Shown: one piece after another, positions 16,565 to 26,397 of the stretch
Layout: every line of letters starts with the position of its first letter
How positions within the stretch are numbered: the first letter of the stretch is position 1
Source of the DNA: Weeksellaceae bacterium TAE3-ERU29
Lineage (GTDB): Bacteria > Bacteroidota > Bacteroidia > Flavobacteriales > Weeksellaceae
Assembly: GCA_019218445.1 (NCBI GenBank)
Contig: JAHUUM010000015.1
Coordinates: 1-56,075 of the forward strand
Length of the DNA stretch: 56,075 nt
Direction of reading: 5' to 3'
The notes under the pieces: generated by a model
The model's input: only the letters and a program-made list of their open reading frames with translations
Told to the model about the DNA's origin: nothing
Database searches by the model: none
Position numbers and translations under genes: made by a program

Positions 16565-17494
16565 ATGAAAGGTCTTGTGACCAAATCTACAGGAAGTTGG
16601 TATGTTGTAGCCACGGAAAACGGAGAATCTTTTGATGCCAGAATCAGAGGGAAATTCCGATTGAAAGGGATAAAACATACCAATCCTATTGCTGTGGGTG
16701 ATGAAGTGGAGTTTTCTTTAGACAAAGACGGGATTGCTTTTATAGAGAAAATTCATGCCCGAAGAAATTATATTATCCGTAGGTCTGTAAATCTATCTAA
16801 GAAGACGCATATAATTGCCTCTAATATAGATGTTGCCGTTGTTTTGGCAACGCTTAAAAACCCACGAACTTCCACAGGTTTTATCGATAGGTTTTTGGTT
16901 ACGGCAGAGGCTTATCATATTCAGCCCGTAATTGTATTCAATAAAATAGATGAGATTGCAGAAACCGAAAAAGAGGAGTACGAATACTTAAAAAGCATTT
17001 ATACTTCAATCGGTTATCGAATTATTGAAACTTCTGCTACGGAGGGAATTGGTTTGCAAGAAATTCAAGATTTATTGAAAGACAAAATTAGTGTGTTTAT
17101 GGGGCATTCGGGAGTGGGGAAATCTACCTTGGTAAATGCTTTAGATTCAAACCTTAACCTTAAAACCAAAACCGTTTCCACTTTTAATAAAAAAGGACAA
17201 CATACCACGACTTTTGCTCAAATGTACGCTTGGCCTTTTGGCGGATACATTATAGACACACCGGGGATTAAAGAGTTTGGTTTAGTTGATTTTGAAAAAG
17301 AGGAAATTCAGAATTATTTCCCCGATATTGTTAAACATAAAGAAGAATGTAAATTTTACAATTGTCAGCACCTTAATGAACCAAAATGTGCGGTAAAAGA
17401 AGCTGTAGCCTCAGGCAAAATCGCTGAAAGTAGATTTGATAGTTATTTAAATTTTATAGAAGAAACTGATGAGAGTAGTTATACAAAGGGTTAA
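16565..17494 (+). CDS. rsgA: Small ribosomal subunit biogenesis GTPase RsgA
   Basis: The protein has 309 residues and is a circularly permuted GTPase that checks late 30S subunit maturation. Motifs run in the permuted order: N-terminal OB fold (1-75), G4 NKID at 126-129, G1 GHSGVGKST at 180-188, G3 DTPG at 231-234. The C-terminal zinc finger has Cys262, Cys267, His269 and Cys275. It starts one base after the DAHP synthase stop and overlaps the start of dtd by 26 bases, so the three genes are translationally packed in one operon. Confidence 0.95.
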   Translation: MKGLVTKSTGSWYVVATENGESFDARIRGKFRLKGIKHTNPIAVGDEVEFSLDKDGIAFIEKIHARRNYIIRRSVNLSKKTHIIASNIDVAVVLATLKNPRTSTGFIDRFLVTAEAYHIQPVIVFNKIDEIAETEKEEYEYLKSIYTSIGYRIIETSATEGIGLQEIQDLLKDKISVFMGHSGVGKSTLVNALDSNLNLKTKTVSTFNKKGQHTTTFAQMYAWPFGGYIIDTPGIKEFGLVDFEKEEIQNYFPDIVKHKEECKFYNCQHLNEPKCAVKEAVASGKIAESRFDSYLNFIEETDESSYTKG

Positions 17495-17924
17495 ACATGC
17501 AAAGGTAGAAGTAGAAAATAAAACCATTGGAGAAATTACCAAAGGTTTATTGATTTTAATTGGTTTTGAGGAAGAAGAAACCGATGAAGAATTTGAGTGG
17601 CTGAGCAATAAAATCGTAAATATGCGAATTTTCCCCGATGAAAATGACGTGATGAATAAATCCGTTTTAGATTGTGATGGAGAAATATTATTGGTTAGTC
17701 AGTTTACCTTGCACGCGAGTACCAAAAAAGGAAATCGTCCATCTTATATTAGAGCCGCAAAGCCTGATTTATCTATTCCTTATTATCAAAAATCTATTGA
17801 AATTTTATCTCAGAAATTAGGTAAAAAAGTTCAAACAGGTGAATTTGGAGCAGATATGCAAGTTTCATTACTAAACGACGGTCCCGTAACCATTATAATT
17901 GATACAAAACAAAAGGATTTCTGA
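17469..17924 (+). CDS. dtd: D-aminoacyl-tRNA deacylase
   Basis: The protein has 151 residues, normal for DTD, which hydrolyses D-amino acids (and glycine) mischarged on tRNA. The signature SQFTLHASTKKGNRPSY lies at about residues 78-94, and the cross-subunit Gly-Pro motif is NDGPVTIIID near the C-terminus. The start at 17469 gives the usual MRVVIQRVKHAKVEV opening and overlaps the rsgA 3' end by 26 bases, suggesting translational coupling. A long perfect hairpin follows. Confidence 0.95.
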   Translation: MRVVIQRVKHAKVEVENKTIGEITKGLLILIGFEEEETDEEFEWLSNKIVNMRIFPDENDVMNKSVLDCDGEILLVSQFTLHASTKKGNRPSYIRAAKPDLSIPYYQKSIEILSQKLGKKVQTGEFGADMQVSLLNDGPVTIIIDTKQKDF

Positions 17925-17948
17925 TAGAACTCTTTTATTAAAAAATAG

Positions 17949-17990
17949 AAAACCGATATTTATAAAATCAATTTTATAAATATCGGTTTT
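17949..17990. terminator. Bidirectional terminator between dtd and radA
   Basis: A perfect 20 bp stem with a two-base CA spacer (left arm 17949-17968, right arm 17971-17990) is flanked by A and T tracts. It lies between convergent genes, six bases from the radA stop. Confidence 0.85.
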
Positions 17991-17995
17991 TTCAA

Positions 17996-19351
17996 TTAAA
18001 ATAAAATTCTATACAAATCACCCACAGTTCCCAGAGTTTCCACACGAATATCGTAATTACCTGTATTCAGTTTATTGTATTTAGAAACAAAGATTACATC
18101 ATACCCTAATTTTTCCGCTTCTAAAATTCTTTGTTCAATTCTACTAACGGGGCGAATTTCTCCACTCAGACCAACCTCTGCCGAAAAGCAACAATTATCG
18201 GGCAATGGCTGATTTTCATAAGAGGAAAGAATCGCACAAATTACGGCTAAATCTATTGCAGGGTCATCCACTCGAATACCGCCCGTAATGTTTAAAAATA
18301 CATCTTTTTGCCCTAATTGAAACCCTGCTCGCTTTTCTAAAACAGCAAGTAACATATTTAATCTTTTAATATCGTAACCGGTTGTAGAACGTTGTGGCGT
18401 TCCGTACACTGCTGAACTTACCAATGCCTGAATTTCGATTAACATGGGACGCATTCCTTCCATTGTAGAAGCAACCGCATTTCCACTGAGCGATTCATCT
18501 TTTGCCGAAATTAGAACTTCACTCGGATTCGTAACTTCTCTCAACCCTGAACCTTGCATTTCGTAAATTCCTAATTCCGCTGTAGAACCAAATCGATTTT
18601 TCTGTGCACGCAATAATCTATAAATATGGTTTCTTTCTCCCTCAAATTGAAGTACAACATCTACCATATGTTCCAAAATTTTTGGTCCGGCAATATTCCC
18701 TTCTTTGGTTATGTGCCCCACTAAAATCACAGGAGTATTCGTCTGCTTTGCAAACCGAATAAGCTCTGATGTACATTCTCTTATTTGTGAAACACTTCCC
18801 GGAGAAGATTCCACCAAAGGCGTTTGCAATGTTTGAATAGAATCTATTACTAATATATCAGGATTTATATTTTTAGCTTGTTTAAAGATTTTGTGTGTTT
18901 GAGTTTCAGTAAGCACAAAACATGAATCGGTTTTGATACCAATTCTTTCGGCACGTAGTTTAATTTGCGTAGCACTTTCTTCACCCGAAACATATAAAAC
19001 TTTTAAATGACTTAAACTTAATGCTACTTGTAACAATAAAGTAGATTTCCCGATTCCCGGCTCTCCTCCTAAAAGTACAACTGAACCTAAAACAATTCCA
19101 CCACCTAAAACTCGGTCGAGTTCTTCATTTTTAGTAATTATTCTGGACTCATTAGTTTTCGGAATTTCATGAATGTTAAATAAAACAGGTGTTTTAGTTT
19201 TATCTTCTTTCCAAGGCGTTGGCTTTTCATTCTTTTCTACAACTTCCTCTGCAATTGTGTTCCACTCGCCACAGTTAGAGCATTTTCCCATCCATTGTGA
19301 ATGCTGCGTCCCACAATTCTGACAATAAAAAACCGTTTTCTGTTTAGCCAT
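17996..19351 (-). CDS. radA: DNA repair protein RadA (Sms)
   Basis: The protein has 451 residues, the usual length. RadA is a RecA-like, ring-forming helicase that drives branch migration in recombination. An N-terminal zinc finger uses Cys10, Cys13, Cys24 and Cys27. Walker A is GEPGIGKST at 96-104, Walker B is ILVIDSIQT at 166-174, and the RadA-specific KNRFG motif is at 251-255. A C-terminal Lon-like domain follows, with SAEVGLSGEIRPV. The gene begins five bases after the stop of the upstream lipoprotein gene, so they form a two-gene operon. Confidence 0.97.
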   Translation of the reverse strand: MAKQKTVFYCQNCGTQHSQWMGKCSNCGEWNTIAEEVVEKNEKPTPWKEDKTKTPVLFNIHEIPKTNESRIITKNEELDRVLGGGIVLGSVVLLGGEPGIGKSTLLLQVALSLSHLKVLYVSGEESATQIKLRAERIGIKTDSCFVLTETQTHKIFKQAKNINPDILVIDSIQTLQTPLVESSPGSVSQIRECTSELIRFAKQTNTPVILVGHITKEGNIAGPKILEHMVDVVLQFEGERNHIYRLLRAQKNRFGSTAELGIYEMQGSGLREVTNPSEVLISAKDESLSGNAVASTMEGMRPMLIEIQALVSSAVYGTPQRSTTGYDIKRLNMLLAVLEKRAGFQLGQKDVFLNITGGIRVDDPAIDLAVICAILSSYENQPLPDNCCFSAEVGLSGEIRPVSRIEQRILEAEKLGYDVIFVSKYNKLNTGNYDIRVETLGTVGDLYRILF

Positions 19352-19356
19352 AATTT

Positions 19357-19812
19357 TTAATTAAATATTGAAATAAAATTACCCTTTCTCATAACTCTAT
19401 ATTGATATAATGGGATTCCATTTGTCGCATCATTTAAAGGTACTCCTGAATTTAACGACCATTCTGCACCATCTTTCGGGCAAACTACCTTAATATCATC
19501 CACCACTTGTAAAATCGTATTAGCTTCGGGGCAAATATGAGGTGCATTTCTATCGTAAGCCAAAATTTTTAATCCTGTATTTACAATTATCAATCCACTT
19601 GTTCCATTTGTCCCATCTCGCTCTAATACAACATAGCCCACGCCGGATAATGGTACAAACTGACCTAAATTAAGGTTATAATGAGCATTTACATAAGATT
19701 TAGGAGAACAATTTATTCTCCCTTGATCACTGTCACAAGCTCCACAACTAATTATAATTAGCAGAATTACAATTAAGTTTAAATATTTTGTAACGTTTTT
19801 TAACTTGTTCAT
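19357..19812 (-). CDS. Rieske-like lipoprotein with disrupted cluster ligands
   Basis: The protein has 151 residues. The N-terminal hydrophobic stretch ends in IISC, giving a lipobox with Cys23, so it is a lipoprotein. The later part has a Rieske-like layout (YDRNAPHICPEANT near 86-99 and CPKDGAEWSLNSG at 111-123), but the normal CxH...CxxH ligands are not present: the first motif reads His92-Ile-Cys94 and the second Cys111-Pro-Lys-Asp114. A normal [2Fe-2S] site therefore looks unlikely. It is the first gene of an operon with radA, five bases apart; why a surface or periplasmic lipoprotein should sit with a DNA repair gene is not clear. The fold call is moderate. Confidence 0.6.
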   Translation of the reverse strand: MNKLKNVTKYLNLIVILLIIISCGACDSDQGRINCSPKSYVNAHYNLNLGQFVPLSGVGYVVLERDGTNGTSGLIIVNTGLKILAYDRNAPHICPEANTILQVVDDIKVVCPKDGAEWSLNSGVPLNDATNGIPLYQYRVMRKGNFISIFN

Positions 19813-19834
19813 ATTCTAAATTTTTATATCTTTG
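19805..19834 (+). promoter_or_regulatory. Promoter of greA-HIT operon
   Basis: TTG at 19805-19807, exactly 19 bases, then TATCTTTG at 19827-19834. This is a textbook Bacteroidota promoter. The -33 end overlaps the 5' end of the divergent lipoprotein gene. Confidence 0.75.
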
Positions 19835-19849
19835 CAGTCTTAATATAGT

Positions 19850-19868
19850 CCCCACGATTCCGTGCGGG
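19850..19868 (+). promoter_or_regulatory. Leader hairpin of greA with T-rich tail
   Basis: CCCCACG-ATTC-CGTGCGGG forms a GC-rich stem with one mismatch in an otherwise AT-rich leader, about 10 bases after the predicted transcription start. It is followed by ATTATGTTTTTATTTT, so it resembles an attenuator placed 31 bases before the greA ATG. Confidence 0.5.
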
Positions 19869-19899
19869 ATTATGTTTTTATTTTATAAGCAGTAAAGAT

Positions 19900-20385
19900 A
19901 TGGCAAATATACAATATGTAACGAAAGAAGGTTTAGATAAAATGAGAGAGGAGCTTAAGCAATTAGAAAGCATTGAGCGTCCAAAAATTTCTCAACAAAT
20001 TGCGGAAGCCAGAGATAAAGGAGATTTATCTGAAAACGCCGAATATGATGCTGCTAAAGAAGCTCAAGGGCATTTGGAGGCTAAAATTTCCCGATTGAAA
20101 GATCAAGTAGCAAATGCGAGAGTAATCAATAAATCTCAGTTAGATGCTTCTAAGGTTTCTATTTTATCTACCGTAAAAATTAAGAATTTAGCAAACGGAC
20201 AGGAGGTTAAATACACTTTAGTTCCTGAAACTGAAGCGGATTTAAAAGCCGGAAAAATTGCTGTTAGTACTCCAATTGCCAAAGGTTTATTAGGAAAATC
20301 TTTAGGTGAAAAAGCTGAGATTAAATTACCTAATGGAAATGTTCTTAATTTCGAAATCACTGAATTAAGTTTAGAAGAAGAATAA
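19900..20385 (+). CDS. greA: Transcription elongation factor GreA
   Basis: The protein has 161 residues. GreA inserts its coiled-coil tip into the RNA polymerase secondary channel and stimulates cleavage of backtracked RNA. The N-terminal coiled coil (residues 5-75) carries the acidic tip region GDLSENAEYDAAKEAQG at about 43-59. The C-terminal FKBP-like domain ends in the usual LEFEITEL-like strand. It has a strong promoter and a structured leader. The HIT gene begins one base after its stop. Confidence 0.97.
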   Translation: MANIQYVTKEGLDKMREELKQLESIERPKISQQIAEARDKGDLSENAEYDAAKEAQGHLEAKISRLKDQVANARVINKSQLDASKVSILSTVKIKNLANGQEVKYTLVPETEADLKAGKIAVSTPIAKGLLGKSLGEKAEIKLPNGNVLNFEITELSLEEE

Positions 20386-20386
20386 T

Positions 20387-20788
20387 ATGGCTAGTGTATT
20401 CACAAAAATCGTTAATGGAGAAATTCCTGCTTATAAAATAGCAGAGAATGATAAGTTTTTAGCTTTTTTAGATGTTTCTCCCGTAGCAAAAGGACATACT
20501 TTAGTAATCCCTAAAAAAGAAGTAGATCGTATTTGGGATTTAGATAAAGAAACTTACACAGAATTAATGGCTTATGCTTATGATATTGCTGCAGGATTAG
20601 AGAAAGCTATCCCTTGTAATAGAGTAGGTATTGCTGTTATGGGGTTAGAAGTTCCTCATGCACATGTACATTTAGTACCAATGAATAGTTTAAGCGATAT
20701 GGATTTTACTAAAGAAAGACCTTCTTTTAGCGAAGAAGAAATGGAATCTATTAGAGCTAACATTTCTAATAAAATTGAAAGTAAATAG
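20387..20788 (+). CDS. HIT family nucleotide hydrolase
   Basis: The protein has 133 residues and carries the histidine triad HAHVHLVPM near residues 94-102. The N-terminal FTKIVNGEIPAYKI and VIPKKEVDRIWDL are standard for the Hint branch, which hydrolyses purine nucleotide phosphoramidates. It is cotranscribed with greA, one base after its stop, an arrangement I recall as common in Flavobacteriia. A hairpin follows about 36 bases downstream. Confidence 0.93.
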   Translation: MASVFTKIVNGEIPAYKIAENDKFLAFLDVSPVAKGHTLVIPKKEVDRIWDLDKETYTELMAYAYDIAAGLEKAIPCNRVGIAVMGLEVPHAHVHLVPMNSLSDMDFTKERPSFSEEEMESIRANISNKIESK

Positions 20789-20823
20789 TTTTTTCATAAT
20801 AAGTGTTTTTAGGTTAGTGGTTG

Positions 20824-20854
20824 AAGTCGGTTTCATAATGAGGCCGACTTTTTC
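20824..20854 (+). terminator. Terminator of the greA-HIT operon
   Basis: A 7 bp stem AAGTCGG/CCGACTT with a 13-base loop, followed by TTTC. It lies between convergent HIT and accD genes. Confidence 0.7.
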
Positions 20855-20911
20855 TTTATAAAAAAAAGAGCCATATTTAAATTATGACTCTCTCTATTAA
20901 TATGTTACTTA

Positions 20912-21769
20912 TTATTTTTCCTTTTTCTCATCAACTATAAAATCCAATAACTGAGAAAGTCTTCTTTTTAAACTTTGTCTATGAACAATAACATCTATAA
21001 AACCTTTTTCTAAAAGAAACTCAGCTGTTTGGAAGCCTTCCGGTAAATCTCTACCAATTGTCTCTTTTATAACTCGAGGACCTGCAAAACCAATTAAAGC
21101 ACCCGGCTCTGCAATAGTAATATCCCCCATCATCCCAAAAGACGCTGTAATTCCTCCAAAAGTAGGATCTGTCAAAATCGTAATATAAGGTAGCTCAGCC
21201 TCTGAAAGCTCTACTAATTTAGCTTCTACTTTTGCCATTTGCATTAGTGAATGTGCGGCTTCCATCATTCTTGCTCCTCCGGATTTACAAATTAAAACAA
21301 ATGCCAAATTATGTTTAATCGCATAATCTATTGCTCGGACTATTTTTTCACCCATTACAGAGCCTAAAGAACCTCCAATAAAAACAAAATCCATACAACT
21401 TATCACCACTTTTCTTTGGTTTATCTCCCCAACTGCAGTTCTAAGTGAATCGGTTAAACCTGTGTTTTTCTTTGTAATCCTTAATCTATCAACATATTTC
21501 TTAGTATCCTCCCATCCTAACGGATCTTTACTGGAAAGGTTTTTATCTAATTCTTTAAACTTTTTATCATCAAACAATATTTCAAAATACTGTTGAGAGC
21601 CTATTCTTACATGGAAGTCATCCTCAGGGCTTACATAGTCATTCTTTTCTAAGTCTTCCGTCTCAATTACTTTTCCTGTAGGTGTTTTATACCATAAGCC
21701 TTTGGGGGTATCTTTTTTCTCCTCTGTTGTTGTCTGAATATTTTTTTTAGTTCGTCTAAACCATGCCAT
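20912..21769 (-). CDS. accD: Acetyl-CoA carboxylase carboxyltransferase subunit beta, zinc ribbon cysteines absent
   Basis: The protein has 285 residues. With AccA it forms the carboxyltransferase that makes malonyl-CoA. The core fold is intact: [19 protein letters not shown] near 157-175, [13 protein letters not shown] near 197-209, and [25 protein letters not shown]. The N-terminal ribbon, which in E. coli has four zinc-binding cysteines and contacts nucleic acid and substrate, has none here. The equivalent segment reads [20 protein letters not shown] then [12 protein letters not shown], with Thr, Gly, Ser and Asp near the cysteine positions. It is a single gene, separated from fbaA by a terminator. 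Confidence 0.95.
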   Translation of the reverse strand: MAWFRRTKKNIQTTTEEKKDTPKGLWYKTPTGKVIETEDLEKNDYVSPEDDFHVRIGSQQYFEILFDDKKFKELDKNLSSKDPLGWEDTKKYVDRLRITKKNTGLTDSLRTAVGEINQRKVVISCMDFVFIGGSLGSVMGEKIVRAIDYAIKHNLAFVLICKSGGARMMEAAHSLMQMAKVEAKLVELSEAELPYITILTDPTFGGITASFGMMGDITIAEPGALIGFAGPRVIKETIGRDLPEGFQTAEFLLEKGFIDVIVHRQSLKRRLSQLLDFIVDEKKEK

Positions 21770-21818
21770 AAATCAAGTTTATTTGTTTGGTAAAACTACA
21801 AAAATTAATATTTAAAAT

Positions 21819-21854
21819 CAAAAAGCCGAGTACTATTTATAATACTCGGCTTTA
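21819..21854 (-). terminator. fbaA terminator
   Basis: A 10 bp stem AAGCCGAGTA/TACTCGGCTT with a 10-base loop, followed on the minus strand by TTTTGATTTT. It separates fbaA from accD. Confidence 0.85.
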
Positions 21855-21872
21855 TTAAATGTAAAATTATTA

Positions 21873-22946
21873 TTATTTATATAATGTATTTACATTGTTT
21901 AAATCCTCAAATGCTTGTTTAAGTCTAATAATAAATGTTTTTTCTCCTTCTCTTAACCAAACTCTTGGGTCATATTTTTTCTTATTAGGGAAATCAGGGC
22001 CTTCAGGATTTCCTATTTGAGTTTTTAAATAATCTGCACTTCCGGTAAAGTAATCTCTAATACCTACCATAAATGCATATTGCTGATCTGTATCAATATT
22101 CATTTTCACAACTCCATATCCTAAAGCTTCTTTAATATCACTCAGTGCAGAACCTGATCCTCCATGGAATACGAAATTTACCGGCTTATCATCTGTATTT
22201 CTCTCTTTTTGTATGAATTTTTGAGAGTTGTCTAAGATTTTCGGCATTAATTTCACGTTACCCGGTTTGTAAACTCCGTGTACATTACCAAAAGCTGCTG
22301 CAATTGTAAATCTGTCAGAAACTTCGCTTAATCTATCATATGCATATAATACTTCTTCAGGTTGAGTATATAATTTAGAATCATCTACATCAGAATTATC
22401 GACACCGTCCTCTTCCCCTCCGGTAATTCCTAATTCTATTTCTAATGTCATTCCCATTTTTGCCATTCTCTTAAATCTTTCTACAGATAAATCTAAGTTT
22501 TCTTCGATTGGCTCTTCTGAGAAATCAAGCATATGTGAACTGAATAATGGTTTTCCTGTTTGCTCAAAATACTTTTCACTTTCAGTAATTAAACCATCTA
22601 TCCAAGGCAATAGTTTTTTTGCACAATGGTCTGTATGTAAAATAACAGTTACGCCATAAGCCTCTGCTAAATCATGAACATGTTTTGCTCCGGCAACAGC
22701 ACCTAAAATGGCTGCTTGTTGATTTTCATTAGATAAACTTTTACCTGCATTAAATATGGCACCTCCATTAGAGAATTGAATAATTACAGGAGAATGAAGT
22801 TCTGCGGCTGTTTCCATAACAGCATTAATTGTATTAGATCCTATAACATTTACTGCCGGTAGTGCATAACCATTCTTTTTTGCGTCTGCAAAGATTTCTG
22901 ATACTAATTCGCCGGTGGCTACTCCGGCAGGAAATTTTCTACTCAT
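21873..22946 (-). CDS. fbaA: Class II fructose-bisphosphate aldolase
   Basis: The protein has 357 residues, close to the 359 of E. coli FbaA, and is a zinc enzyme of glycolysis and gluconeogenesis. The zinc motif VILHTDHCAKKLLPW starts at residue 101, with the catalytic Asp106 and His107. The second zinc region has AFGNVHGVYKPGNVKL, and the phosphate loop is FHGGSGS followed by KMNIDTDQQYA. It has its own promoter-like box and terminator. Confidence 0.97.
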   Translation of the reverse strand: MSRKFPAGVATGELVSEIFADAKKNGYALPAVNVIGSNTINAVMETAAELHSPVIIQFSNGGAIFNAGKSLSNENQQAAILGAVAGAKHVHDLAEAYGVTVILHTDHCAKKLLPWIDGLITESEKYFEQTGKPLFSSHMLDFSEEPIEENLDLSVERFKRMAKMGMTLEIELGITGGEEDGVDNSDVDDSKLYTQPEEVLYAYDRLSEVSDRFTIAAAFGNVHGVYKPGNVKLMPKILDNSQKFIQKERNTDDKPVNFVFHGGSGSALSDIKEALGYGVVKMNIDTDQQYAFMVGIRDYFTGSADYLKTQIGNPEGPDFPNKKKYDPRVWLREGEKTFIIRLKQAFEDLNNVNTLYK

Positions 22947-22974
22947 AATATTTAGTGTTTTTTATTATCTCCTA

Positions 22975-22982
22975 CAAATATA
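22975..22982 (-). promoter_or_regulatory. -7 box of fbaA
   Basis: Minus-strand TATATTTG matches TAnnTTTG, 28 bases before the start codon. No TTG at the expected distance. Confidence 0.4.
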
Positions 22983-23086
22983 ATCATTAAAATACTAATT
23001 TATTTAATATAGGGGCATGATTTTACACATTATCAAATTTTATACTTTTTTATGCTACAATTTTCTTTATTTATAAAATAAAAAAC

Positions 23087-23094
23087 TACCTTTG
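23087..23094 (+). promoter_or_regulatory. -7 box of the NhaC gene, near-leaderless transcript
   Basis: TACCTTTG matches TAnnTTTG and ends only four bases before the ATG at 23099, so transcription should begin at or next to the start codon. Confidence 0.45.
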
Positions 23095-23098
23095 TGGC

Positions 23099-24559
23099 AT
23101 GAAACAAAAAATTAATCTATTAGAATCTTTAATTCCTGTTGTTTTTTTAATTATTGTATTAACCTTAAACATTATTGTTTTCAAAGATGAAGCTACCTCT
23201 GGTCCTAATCAGTTTGCATTAATTCTTGCAGGGGCTTTAGCTATGATTATAGGTTTTAAAAAAGGCTTTGATTTAAATTGCATGACAGAAAGTATTAGTG
23301 AGAACATAAAGTCTGTTACTCCGGCAATACTCACTCTTTTCTTGGTGGGAGCTTTAGCCGGAACATGGCTTATAAGTGGAATAATACCAACTATGGTTTA
23401 TTATGGACTATTTGTTTTAAGTCCCAAAATATTCTTAGTTGCATGTATAATTATCTGTATTATAGTTTCTATGGCAACCGGAAGTTCATGGACAACAAGT
23501 GCAACTATTGGGATTGCTCTTATGGGAATTGGTGAAAGTATGGGAATCAACAGTGGTATCACTGCAGGAGCGGTAATATCCGGAGCTTATTTTGGAGATA
23601 AAATGTCTGTTTTATCAGAAACTACCAACCTTGCTCCGGCAATGGCGGGAACAGATGTTTATACACATATAAAATACATGATGATTACTACAGTGCCTAC
23701 TATTCTGATATCTATTGTGTTTTTTTCAATTTTAAGTTTTTTCAAAATATCATCCGATAATTCAATTGATCCTAATGCTGTAATGCTGGCTATTAGCTCT
23801 AACTTTAATGTCACTCCCTGGCTTTTCATGGTTCCTTTATGTGTAATTTTATTAATTATTTTTAAAGTTTCTCCATTACCATCACTTTTAGCCGGAACTT
23901 TATTAGGGGCTTTATTTGCTATCATCTTCCAACAAGAGGCTCTTTCTTCCTTAACTGAAAACCCTTTAGATACCAAGGAAATTTACAAATTGGTAATGAC
24001 TTCTATTGTGGGAAACACAAGCTTTAACATAGGAAATATTGTTTTAGAAAATGGAGAATCCGTCAATTTATCAGCTCTTTTTGAGCAAGGTGGAATGTTT
24101 GGAATGTTAAATACTGTATGGCTTATTATTTCTGCAATGGTTTTTGGCGGAGTAATGGATGCTATTGGAGCATTAAAAAGACTTTCAGCTTTTTTCTTGA
24201 GTATGTTCAAATCTATATTCGGATTATTTGCAAGTACCGTAGCCAGCTGTTTAGCTGTAAATTTAACCTCATCGGATCAATATTTAGCAATCGTTATTCC
24301 GGGGAAAATGTTTAAAGAAGCCTACCACGAAAAAGGACTTGCTCCTGAAAATTTAAGTAGAACTTTAGAAGATTCTGCAACAGTAACTTCCGTTCTTATC
24401 CCTTGGAACACTTGTGGAGCTTATCATTCTAAAGTTTTATTAGGACAATCAGGAATGGTTAGTTATATACCTTATGCTATTTTCAATTATTTAAGTCCGT
24501 TTGTTACACTTTTGGTTGCAGCAATTGGTTATAAAATTAAAAGAATAAAAAAGGCTTAA
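23099..24559 (+). CDS. nhaC: Na+/H+ antiporter, NhaC family
   Basis: The protein has 486 residues and about eleven to twelve hydrophobic helices. It is an inner-membrane antiporter of the NhaC family, which exports sodium, or exchanges malate for lactate in some members. Family signatures are SMATGSSWTTSATIGIALMGIGESMGI near 121-147, AVISGAYFGDKMSVLSETTNLAPAMAG near 157-183, and a C-terminal SRTLEDSATVTSVLIPWNTCGAYHSKVLG-like block. It is a single gene. The terminator at 24665 is shared with the convergent ABC-F gene. Confidence 0.9.
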   Translation: MKQKINLLESLIPVVFLIIVLTLNIIVFKDEATSGPNQFALILAGALAMIIGFKKGFDLNCMTESISENIKSVTPAILTLFLVGALAGTWLISGIIPTMVYYGLFVLSPKIFLVACIIICIIVSMATGSSWTTSATIGIALMGIGESMGINSGITAGAVISGAYFGDKMSVLSETTNLAPAMAGTDVYTHIKYMMITTVPTILISIVFFSILSFFKISSDNSIDPNAVMLAISSNFNVTPWLFMVPLCVILLIIFKVSPLPSLLAGTLLGALFAIIFQQEALSSLTENPLDTKEIYKLVMTSIVGNTSFNIGNIVLENGESVNLSALFEQGGMFGMLNTVWLIISAMVFGGVMDAIGALKRLSAFFLSMFKSIFGLFASTVASCLAVNLTSSDQYLAIVIPGKMFKEAYHEKGLAPENLSRTLEDSATVTSVLIPWNTCGAYHSKVLLGQSGMVSYIPYAIFNYLSPFVTLLVAAIGYKIKRIKKA

Positions 24560-24664
24560 ATCTTATTTATTCATAAAAGAGGTATCCCAACACTCAACAA
24601 AAGCTCTTTAAAGGTTCAATATTTGAATACTATCCATTGTAGGAGAACACACGAGCAAAAATCA

Positions 24665-24702
24665 AAAGAAGCCGTTTCAAAGCTAATTGAAACGGCTTCT
24701 TT
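24665..24702. terminator. Bidirectional terminator between nhaC and the ABC-F gene
   Basis: A 16 bp perfect stem AAAGAAGCCGTTTCAA with loop AGCTAA, with A/T tracts on both sides. It shares the GCCGTTTCA core with the terminators at 28303 and 48704. Confidence 0.9.
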
Positions 24703-24716
24703 GTTTTTATTCAATA

Positions 24717-26345
<1,629 letters not shown>

Positions 26346-26361
26346 TTAGAATAACTTTTGT

Positions 26362-26377
26362 TATATTTGCAAATATA
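26362..26377. promoter_or_regulatory. Back-to-back -7 boxes of smpB and the ABC-F gene
   Basis: TATATTTGCAAATATA is a 16 bp perfect palindrome made of TATATTTG on the plus strand (26362-26369) and the same box on the minus strand (26370-26377). It lies midway between the two divergent start codons, which are 58 bases apart. No clear TTG lies at -33 on either side. Confidence 0.5.
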
Positions 26378-26397
26378 TAAAAGTTTAAGGTTTTTAC

